Shown: positions 26,087-34,414 of the stretch, piece by piece
Numbering within the stretch: position 1 is the stretch's first letter
Layout: each line of letters opens with the position of its first letter
NCBI GenBank assembly: GCA_965222015.1
Contig: CBDCTL010000004.1
Coordinates: 62,001-126,000, forward strand
Reading direction: 5' to 3'
From: JANQPX01 sp965222015
GTDB lineage: Bacteria; Pseudomonadota; Alphaproteobacteria; Geminicoccales; Geminicoccaceae
Length of the DNA stretch: 64,000 nucleotides
Translations under genes and position numbers: made by a program
The notes under the pieces: model-generated
What the model saw: only the letters and a program-made list of their open reading frames with translations
The model's database searches: none
What the model was told of the DNA's origin: nothing

Positions 26087-27364
26087 TCAGCCCGCTGCCA
26101 GCCGGCTGCCGACGGCGTCGAGGGCCGGCAGTTTCGCGATCGGGCCGATCGCGGCGAGCGTAGGCAGGCCGCCGTCGATCAGCCGGGCACCGACCCGCCG
26201 GATCGCGTCCGCGTCGACGGCGTCGATCTCGGCGATCGTCTCCTCCTGCGGAATACGGCGATCGAAGATCAGGAGCTGGCGGGCGATGTCCTCACTCTGC
26301 GCGGAGCAGCTCTCCAGCCCCATCATCAGGCTCGCCTTCAGCTGCGCGCGGGCGCGGGAAAGCTCCTCTTCGGCCGGCGCTGCGATCAGCGCCTTCAGCT
26401 CGTCGCAGAGCACCGGCACCAGCTCCGCCGTCTGCTCCTCGCCGGTGCCGGCATAGATGCCGAACACGCCGGTATCGCCATAGCAACCCGCAAACGAGAA
26501 GACCGAATAGGCGAGCCCGCGCTTTTCGCGGACTTCCTGGAACAGCCTCGACGACATGCCGCCGCCCAGCATCACCGAGAGCACCTGCAGCGCGTGGAAA
26601 TCGTCGTCGTGATAGGAGAAGGCGGGCAGGCCGAGGATCAGATGCACCTGCTCGAGATCCCGCTCCTTTCGGTGCTCGCCGCTCGCATAGCGCCCCTTTT
26701 CCACCGTCTTTTTCGCCCCGGCGTTCGCCGGCAGATCCGAGAACAGCTCGGCGCCGAGCGCCACCAGCTGCGCATGATCGACCTTGCCGGCCGCCGCCAG
26801 CACCATGCGCCCGGGCGCGTAATGCTCCGCCATGTAGCCGGTCAGCTGATCCCTGCTCATGGCGCCGACGATCGCCGCCGGCCCGAGGATCGAACGCCCG
26901 AGCGACTGGTCGGGGAAGGCGGTCTCCTGGAAGAGATCGAAGATCAGATCATCGGGCGTGTCCATGACCTGGCCGATCTCCTGCAGGATGACGCCCCGCT
27001 CGCGCTCCAGCTCGTCCGGCTCGAAGGTCGAATGCTGCAGGATGTCGGCGAGAATATCCGCGGCCAGCGGCAGATCGTCGGCCAGCACGCGCGCATAATA
27101 AGCCGTGTTTTCGCGCGAGGTGTAGGCGTTCAGCTGCCCGCCGACATTCTCGATCTCCTCGGCGATCACCCGCGCCGAACGCCGCCTCGTGCCCTTGAAC
27201 GCCATATGCTCCAGCATGTGCGCGACGCCGTTCACCTCCGGCCGCTCGTGGCGAGCGCCCGCGTCCACCCAGACGCCCACGCTCGCGGTCTGCACGCTCG
27301 GCATCACGACCGTCGCGACGCGAAGACCGTTCGGAAGTGTCGTGATTTCGGTGTCGTCGCTCAT
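26087..27364 (-). CDS. M16 family zinc peptidase
   Basis: 425 residues from the ATG at 27364, which overlaps the thrC stop (ATGA). The inverted zinc motif HxxEH is intact (HMLEH, residues 49-53) with the third ligand in ERGVILQEIGQVMD. The second, non-catalytic M16 half follows (GMSSRLFQEVREKRGLAYSV, an R/Y motif typical of the C-terminal domain). Alphaproteobacterial homologues resemble the mitochondrial processing peptidase beta subunit and are usually encoded next to threonine synthase, as here. It probably degrades short peptides in the cytoplasm. A much longer frame upstream is only the overlap with thrC. Confidence 0.93.
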   Translation of the reverse strand: MSDDTEITTLPNGLRVATVVMPSVQTASVGVWVDAGARHERPEVNGVAHMLEHMAFKGTRRRSARVIAEEIENVGGQLNAYTSRENTAYYARVLADDLPLAADILADILQHSTFEPDELERERGVILQEIGQVMDTPDDLIFDLFQETAFPDQSLGRSILGPAAIVGAMSRDQLTGYMAEHYAPGRMVLAAAGKVDHAQLVALGAELFSDLPANAGAKKTVEKGRYASGEHRKERDLEQVHLILGLPAFSYHDDDFHALQVLSVMLGGGMSSRLFQEVREKRGLAYSVFSFAGCYGDTGVFGIYAGTGEEQTAELVPVLCDELKALIAAPAEEELSRARAQLKASLMMGLESCSAQSEDIARQLLIFDRRIPQEETIAEIDAVDADAIRRVGARLIDGGLPTLAAIGPIAKLPALDAVGSRLAAG

Positions 27365-28767
27365 GATGCGGGATCGCTCAGCTGATCGATGTGGGACTGG
27401 ACGGCGGCGAGATCGGCGGGCAGCACGGCGAAGCGCTCCTCCTTGCCCATCAGGTCGCCGAGATGGGGCGGAAGCGCCGGGGCTCTGCCGGTGGCGCGCT
27501 TCACGGCGTCCGGAAACTTGGCGGGATGGGCCGTGGCTAGCGCGATCAGCGGCGCCGTCGTCTCGGCGCAGGCGGCTTCGGCCGCGGCGAGGCCGACGGC
27601 GGTGTGGGGATCGACGACTTCGCCCGTCGCCTCGAGCGTCCTGGCCATGGCCGCGAGCGTCTCTTCCTCGCCGATCCGAAAGGCCGAAAACCGCTCTCTC
27701 GCGCGGGCCAGCGCGTCCCCGTCCACGTCGAACGCCTTCTCCTCGGCGAAGGTCGCCATCAGCGCGTTCACCCCGCCCTCCTCGCGCTCGACCAGGTCGA
27801 ACAGCAGGCGCTCGAAATTGCTCGCGACCTGAATGTCCATGCTCGGGCTGATGGTCGGCGCCACCTCGCCCGCGGCATAGCGGCCGGTCTCGAAAAAGCG
27901 CGCGAGAATGTCGTTGCGGTTGGTGGCGACGATCAGCCGATCGATCGGCAGGCCCATCTGCAGGGCGGCGTAGCCGGCATAGACATCGCCGAAATTGCCG
28001 GACGGCACACTGAAGCTCACCCGCCGCCAGGGGCCGCCGAGCGCGAGGGACGCGGTCACGTAATAGACGATCTGGGCCATGATCCGGCACCAGTTGATCG
28101 AGTTGATCGCGGCGAGACCGTGCCGTTCGCGAAACCTCCGGTCGTTGAACATCGCCTTGACCAGGGCCTGACAGTCGTCGAAGCTCCCCTCGATCGCGAC
28201 ATTGTGGACGTTCGCGGACCCGACCGTGGTCATCTGCCGGCGCTGCACCTCGGAGACCCGGCCCTTCGGATGCAGGATGATCGTCCGCATGCGGTCCCGC
28301 CCGGCGGTCGCCGCGATCGCCGCCGAGCCGGTGTCGCCCGAGGTGGCGCCGACGATGGTGATCGCCTGATCGCGTCGGGCGAGGAAATGTTCGAACAAAC
28401 GCCCGAGAAGCTGCAGCGCCACGTCCTTGAAGGCGAGCGTCGGCCCGTGATACAGCTCCATTACCCACCGGCCCGCTCCCAGCTGCTTGAGGGGGGCGAC
28501 GGCCTGGTGGCGGAAGGTGCCGTAAGCGTCGTCGATCAAACGGCGGAGCTCGTCCCGGGCGAGATCTTCACTGACGAACGGCTCGAGCACGAAGGCCGCC
28601 ACCTCCTGATAGGGAGCGGACTGCAGCCCGGCGAGGCGCTCCCGGTCGAAACGCGGCCAGCTTTCCGGCACATAGAGACCGCCATCCGCCGCCAGTCCCG
28701 CAAACAGCACCTCTTCGAACGAGGCGGGCGTCACCCGGCCGCGGGTGCTGATGTAACGCATGGTCAT
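27361..28767 (-). CDS. thrC: threonine synthase
   Basis: 468 residues (an alternative start two codons in gives MRYIST). It converts O-phospho-L-homoserine to threonine and phosphate. The PLP lysine is in GPTLAFKDVALQLL, the phosphate/substrate loop in GATSGDTGSAA, and the N-terminal GRVTPASFEEVLFAGLAADG is typical of the long (class with extended N-terminus) bacterial enzymes. The ATGA overlap with the M16 peptidase gene shows co-translation. No threonine-responsive leader peptide was found upstream. Confidence 0.96.
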   Translation of the reverse strand: MTMRYISTRGRVTPASFEEVLFAGLAADGGLYVPESWPRFDRERLAGLQSAPYQEVAAFVLEPFVSEDLARDELRRLIDDAYGTFRHQAVAPLKQLGAGRWVMELYHGPTLAFKDVALQLLGRLFEHFLARRDQAITIVGATSGDTGSAAIAATAGRDRMRTIILHPKGRVSEVQRRQMTTVGSANVHNVAIEGSFDDCQALVKAMFNDRRFRERHGLAAINSINWCRIMAQIVYYVTASLALGGPWRRVSFSVPSGNFGDVYAGYAALQMGLPIDRLIVATNRNDILARFFETGRYAAGEVAPTISPSMDIQVASNFERLLFDLVEREEGGVNALMATFAEEKAFDVDGDALARARERFSAFRIGEEETLAAMARTLEATGEVVDPHTAVGLAAAEAACAETTAPLIALATAHPAKFPDAVKRATGRAPALPPHLGDLMGKEERFAVLPADLAAVQSHIDQLSDPAS

Positions 28768-29012
28768 GGTGGTGATGGGAACCCTCTCGACGGCGTTGCG
28801 GTCCGCTTGATCTAGTCAGAACGGCCAGCGTTCGCAAGCGGCATCGAACGCGCGTCATTCCTCCCACAAGACCGCACGCGACCCGAATCCGGCTTGGCGG
28901 TCGGAGGGGCTGACGGGACGTTCGACCTGAAACTCTCGCGAAACGATCTCGCAGGAAACCCCGACTTGGTCTAGTCTAAGGAGAAATGTCGGCTCTGCGG
29001 GGAGAAACGAAC

Positions 29013-29444
29013 ATGAAAAACTATGTCGGTGGCGTGCTGTTCGCCATGCTTGTTGTGGGTGCTCCAGCTTTTGCACAGAACATGCCGGCGCCGCCGGATG
29101 CGCGCCTGACCATCATCTGGCCGCCCGACGGCGAGGTCATCCAGGGCGGCAGGCTCTGGGTGCGGATGGGGCTCGAGGGCATGGGCGTAGCACCAGCCGG
29201 GATCGATATGGAGGGGACCGGCCATCATCACTTCCTGATCGACACCGAACTGCCGCCCCTGGACGAGCCGATCCCTTCCGATGCCAACCACATTCACTTC
29301 GGCGCGGGACAGACCGAGGCGCGTCTGACCAATCTCGCTCCGGGCGAGCACACGCTGCAGCTCATTCTCGGGGATCATGGCCATTTTCCGCATGATCCGC
29401 CGGTGGTCTCGGAGAAGATCACGATCATCGTCGAGCCTTACTGA
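29013..29444 (+). CDS. DUF4399 protein, copy 1
   Basis: 143 residues from the ATG at 29013 (Shine-Dalgarno GGGGAGAAACG). A signal peptide (1-22) is followed by a compact beta-rich domain with a conserved His cluster GTGHHHFLIDTELPPLDEPI, then NHIHFGAGQTEARL and GEHTLQLILGDHGH. Such His-rich motifs suggest metal binding, but the family is uncharacterised (some databases carry the misleading name RodA). A close paralogue follows 77 bases downstream, so the two genes form a tandem duplication. The protein is probably periplasmic. Confidence 0.87.
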   Translation: MKNYVGGVLFAMLVVGAPAFAQNMPAPPDARLTIIWPPDGEVIQGGRLWVRMGLEGMGVAPAGIDMEGTGHHHFLIDTELPPLDEPIPSDANHIHFGAGQTEARLTNLAPGEHTLQLILGDHGHFPHDPPVVSEKITIIVEPY

Positions 29445-29473
29445 GACCGCATCGCGCCCGACGCGACAATCAT

Positions 29474-29515
29474 CCGAAAGAAGGGATCCTAAAGAGGGGA
29501 TCCGAAAGAAGGGAG
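29474..29515 (+). repeat. three 14-bp tandem repeats in the DUF4399 spacer
   Basis: Units CCGAAAGAAGGGAT (29474-29487), CCTAAAGAGGGGAT (29488-29501) and CCGAAAGAAGGGAG (29502-29515). Each contains a Shine-Dalgarno-like AAGGGA/GGGGA. The last copy supplies the ribosome site for the GTG at 29522. Confidence 0.8.
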
Positions 29516-29521
29516 ACCAAC

Positions 29522-29953
29522 GTGCGGCAGACGGCACTCATATTTCTCGCAGCAGCCATGATGCTGCCCTTGCGGGCCGATGCCGGCGAAACGCCGGCGC
29601 CCGACAACGCCTATCTCTACATCGGCTGGCCCAATGATGGCGAGGTGATCAGAAACGGCGGCCGGGGGTCGTTTCGAGTCTGGTTCGGCCTCCGTCACAT
29701 GGGTGTGGCGCCGGCCGAGGTCGACGTGCCCAACACCGGGCATCACCACCTTCTGGTCGACACCGAACTGCCGCCGCTCGACGAGCCGATACCGGCGGAC
29801 GACAACCATCTCCATTTCGGCCGAGGCCAGACCCAGACCAGGCTGACCCTGCCGCCAGGCGAGCATACGCTGCAGCTTCTGATGGGTGATCACGCGCACG
29901 TCCCTCACGATCCGCCGATCATGTCGAGACAGATCACGATCACCATCGAGTGA
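29522..29953 (+). CDS. DUF4399 protein, copy 2
   Basis: 143 residues, GTG start. Signal peptide (about 1-21, ending ADAGE), then the same domain as the upstream gene: NTGHHHLLVDTELPPLDEPI, NHLHFGRGQTQTRL and GEHTLQLLMGDHAHVPHDPP. The His cluster and the ELPPLDEPI motif are kept, while the N-terminal third differs, so the duplication is old or the copies are diversifying. Both are likely periplasmic and may bind a metal (inference from the His pattern). The gene is followed by a hairpin and the convergent glycosylase gene. Confidence 0.87.
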   Translation: MRQTALIFLAAAMMLPLRADAGETPAPDNAYLYIGWPNDGEVIRNGGRGSFRVWFGLRHMGVAPAEVDVPNTGHHHLLVDTELPPLDEPIPADDNHLHFGRGQTQTRLTLPPGEHTLQLLMGDHAHVPHDPPIMSRQITITIE

Positions 29954-29962
29954 CCGCGCGCG

Positions 29963-29998
29963 GTCAGGCGGGGAGCCGGGCTCCCGGACGTGCCTGAC
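29963..29998. terminator. hairpin between convergent genes
   Basis: Outer stem GTCAGGC/GCCTGAC (29963-29969, 29992-29998) and inner stem GGGAGC/GCTCCC. No T-tract is present on either side, so termination would need Rho or would be partial. The position between the converging DUF4399 and glycosylase genes fits a bidirectional terminator. Confidence 0.5.
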
Positions 29999-30030
29999 GG
30001 CGGCGGCCAGCCCGCTCCTGAATAGGACGA

Positions 30031-30918
30031 TCAGGAAGCGAGGTCCTCGATGGTGCGCGGGCGGCTCGTTTTGAAAAGCTGGGCGGTGGCGCGATCCGCG
30101 AGGATTTCGCCGTCGGTCTGGCAGCGCGGGCAATAGTTGCTCTCGCTGTCCTGCCGGCGCAGACGCTGGATCGGCGTCGCGCAGACCGGGCAGGGTTCGT
30201 TGAAGCGGCCATGCACGGCCATGCCGTCCCGCTTCGCCTTGACCGCCTCCGGAAAGCCGTCACCGACCTCGGCGCGCAAACGCTCCAGCCAGTCACCCAG
30301 CGTCGAGCGCGTCGCCTCGTAAAGCTGCCGGACCTCGTCGGCATCGAGGCCGGTGCTCATCGCCTTCGGCGAGAGGCGCGCACGGTGCAGGATCTCGTCC
30401 GAATAGGTGTTGCCGATGCCGCTGAACAGATGCGGATCGGTGAGCGTGCGCTTGAGGCTGTGCTTTTCCCGAGTGAGCGCTGCCTCGAAGGATTCGAGGT
30501 CGGCGTCCAGCACTTCGAGCCCGCCGGGATCGTGTTCCTCCAGGCCGGCCTCGCCCTGGACGACGTGCAGCGAAGCGCGCTTCTTCGGTCCGAATTCGGT
30601 GAGGGTCAGCGAGCCTTCGGCGAAGTCGAAGGCGGCGAGCGAATGGCGGCCCGCAAGCTTGACGCCCCGCTTTTTCCAATGCAGACGACCAGCGATCATC
30701 AGATGGATGACCAGCCAGAGGTCGCCTTCGAGACCGATGACGATGCGCTTGCCGAGACGGCGAACGGCCGTGACCGTCCTGCCGATCGCCTCGTCCAGCG
30801 ACGGTTCGACCGTGCGCAGCAAAAATGGGCTGGCGAGCCGTACCTCGTCGATCTTTCGATCCAGAATGCGGCGTTCCAGCGCCTCGACGTAGATCGTGAT
30901 ATCCGGGAGTTCGGGCAC
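30031..30918 (-). CDS. Fpg/Nei family DNA glycosylase
   Basis: 295 residues from a GTG at 30918 with Shine-Dalgarno GGGAGG. Removal of the initiator Met exposes PELPDITIYVEAL, the catalytic Pro1 and Glu2 of Fpg/Nei bifunctional glycosylases. The helix-two-turn-helix (SGIGNTYSDEILHRARLSP) and a C-terminal zinc finger (CPVCATPI and YCPRCQTDG) are present. The enzyme excises oxidised bases and nicks the strand. The sequence differs from classic MutM (second residues ELPDI rather than ELPEVE), so the lesion preference is uncertain; it resembles the actinobacterial/alphaproteobacterial Fpg-Nei-like group. A longer N-terminus would bury the catalytic proline and is rejected. Confidence 0.92.
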   Translation of the reverse strand: MPELPDITIYVEALERRILDRKIDEVRLASPFLLRTVEPSLDEAIGRTVTAVRRLGKRIVIGLEGDLWLVIHLMIAGRLHWKKRGVKLAGRHSLAAFDFAEGSLTLTEFGPKKRASLHVVQGEAGLEEHDPGGLEVLDADLESFEAALTREKHSLKRTLTDPHLFSGIGNTYSDEILHRARLSPKAMSTGLDADEVRQLYEATRSTLGDWLERLRAEVGDGFPEAVKAKRDGMAVHGRFNEPCPVCATPIQRLRRQDSESNYCPRCQTDGEILADRATAQLFKTSRPRTIEDLAS

Positions 30919-31011
30919 GATCCCTCCCCTTGTTGGTTGATTGAATGGCAAAGCGACGGCCTTCGAACGCCATCGCTTCACGGCGTTTCCCTGGAGAGCT
31001 GACGGGTTTCG

Positions 31012-32514
<1,503 letters not shown>

Positions 32515-32728
32515 GACGTCTCGCCTCTCCTCCTGACGCATGGCCTTGGTCCGCGGAATGGCGGATCCGGCCGTCTCGCTTGTCGTCCGACGCGGCCGCT
32601 CTCCCCGGCGAACCGCCCCCGAACGAATTGCACAGCCGCCCACGAAATAGCCCGTGGACGAGACGACGTCCAGCCTCGAATTGGCACAAATATTTCACAA
32701 TTCAATATTGCAGAATATTTGCTCCGAT

Positions 32729-34090
32729 TCAGGTCATCTTCGCTTTCACCACATCGGCGACCACGCCGATCATCTCGTCGATATGGACGCGCTCCGCGAC
32801 CAGCGGCGGCGAGAACGCGATGGTGTCGCCGGTGATCCGGATCATGACGCCGCGCTCGAAGCACTCGACCATGATCTCGAACGTGCGCTTGCCGGGTGCG
32901 CCCTTCAGCGGCTCCAGATCGAAGGCGCCCATATAGCCGATGTTGCGGATGTCGAGAATGCCGGGAAGGTCCCGCTGGGCGTGAAGCACGTCTTCGAAAT
33001 AGCGCGCATTCTCGACGACCCGCTCGAAAATCCCGTCCTCGCGATAGGCATCCAGGGTGGCGAGCCCGGCGGCGGCGGCGAGCGGATGGGCGGAATAGGT
33101 GTAGCCGTGGAAAAGCTCGATCATATGCTCGTTGTCCGGCCCGCCTGCGGCTTCCATCAGCGCGTCGTAGACGAAGTCGCGGGCGATCACCGCGCCCATC
33201 GGCACATGGGCCGAGGTCAGTCCCTTGGCGTTGGTCATGAGATCGGGCGTGACGCCGAAATATTCGGCGGCCGACGCCTTGCCGAGCCGGCCCCAGGCGG
33301 TGATCACCTCGTCGAAGATAAGCAGGATGCCGTGCTTGTCGCAGATCTTTCGCAGCCGCTCGAGATAGCCCACAGGCGGCGGATAGACGCCGATCGAGCC
33401 TGCGACCGGCTCGACGATGACCGCGGCGATGGTCGAGGGGTCGTGGAGGGCGACGATGCGCTCCAGGTCGTCGGCGAGATGGGCTCCCCATTCCGGCTGG
33501 CCGCGGGAAAAGGCGTTCTTTTCGAGATTGAGCGTATGCGGCAGATGGTCGACGCCGGAGAGCATCGGCCCGAAGGTCCGCCTGTTCGCGACCATGCCGC
33601 CGACCGAGATGCCGCCGAAGCCGACGCCGTGATAGCCGCGCTCGCGGCCGATCAGCCGGTAACGGCCGGCATCGCCCCTGGCGCGGTGATAGGCGAGCGC
33701 GATCTTGAGCGCGGTGTCGACCGCCTCGGAGCCGGAATTGCAGAAGAAGACGCGGTTCAGGTCGTCCGGCATGAGCGTGCCCATGCGCGAGGCGAGTTCG
33801 AAGGCCTGGCTGTGGCTGAACTGAAAGGACGGCGCGAAATCCAGCGTGGCCACGGCCTTCTGCACGGCGGCGACCACCTTCGGGTGACAATGACCGAGAT
33901 TGGCGCACCAGAGCCCGGCCGAGCTGTCGAGGATCTTGCGCCCGTCATGGGAGGTGTAGTGCATACCTTCGGCGCTGACGACGATGCGCGGGTTCTTCTT
34001 GAACTGGCGGTTCGGGGTGAACGGGATCCAGAAGGAATCGAGATCGTTGGGCGCGCCCGAAAGCGAGCCGTCGTCGAAATGTTCGTCCAT
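32729..34090 (-). CDS. omega-amino acid--pyruvate aminotransferase
   Basis: 453 residues from the ATG at 34090 (MDEHFDDGSL; GGGGAGAAGC upstream). Class III PLP aminotransferase: NSGSEAVDTALKIALAYHRA, LLIFDEVITAWGRLGKASAA and the PLP lysine in TNAKGLTSAHVPMGAVI. The WIPFTPNRQFKKNPR start and SAGLWCANLGHCHPK are typical of beta-alanine:pyruvate transaminases. It would move the amino group of beta-alanine or another omega-amino acid to pyruvate, feeding the semialdehyde to MmsA encoded 214 bases downstream. Substrate range cannot be read from sequence alone. Confidence 0.92.
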   Translation of the reverse strand: MDEHFDDGSLSGAPNDLDSFWIPFTPNRQFKKNPRIVVSAEGMHYTSHDGRKILDSSAGLWCANLGHCHPKVVAAVQKAVATLDFAPSFQFSHSQAFELASRMGTLMPDDLNRVFFCNSGSEAVDTALKIALAYHRARGDAGRYRLIGRERGYHGVGFGGISVGGMVANRRTFGPMLSGVDHLPHTLNLEKNAFSRGQPEWGAHLADDLERIVALHDPSTIAAVIVEPVAGSIGVYPPPVGYLERLRKICDKHGILLIFDEVITAWGRLGKASAAEYFGVTPDLMTNAKGLTSAHVPMGAVIARDFVYDALMEAAGGPDNEHMIELFHGYTYSAHPLAAAAGLATLDAYREDGIFERVVENARYFEDVLHAQRDLPGILDIRNIGYMGAFDLEPLKGAPGKRTFEIMVECFERGVMIRITGDTIAFSPPLVAERVHIDEMIGVVADVVKAKMT

Positions 34091-34414
34091 GTGCTTCTCC
34101 CCCAGGGACCACCGCCTCGGCCTGCGCGTGCTTATGCGTCTTCGGCGTTCTTTTTCCCTGACCGTCGCCAAAGACCGCATACCATACGCCGCCGATGCCG
34201 GCTTGGCGAGATGCTTCGCGATCAACCTCCGCCGGTGTCCCGCTCATGCTGTTCGCCAACGCCGGAAGCGACCGATCCGAATCAGGCACAGCCTGCCGTA
34301 GAGACAGACCCGAAATCCGCAGCCCGCCGCCCGGCCCGACATTGACCGGACCGGGCGCAAGGCTAGTATCACGCGCGAGAAATCTCCATCGGCGATCGAC
34401 GCGGGAACAGGCGA
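34091..34414. other. divergent intergenic region, no gene seen
   Basis: 324 bases between the aminotransferase and the exported peptidase genes, transcribed apart. It should hold both promoters, but no confident -35/-10 pair was found. Open frames that cross it have no ribosome site and no family resemblance. Confidence 0.5.

Noticed and set aside
26087..28468. One 793-codon frame suggesting an M16 protein with a long N-terminal extension
   Set aside because: The extra N-terminal part is the out-of-frame shadow of thrC; a proper ATG with ATGA overlap exists at 27364.
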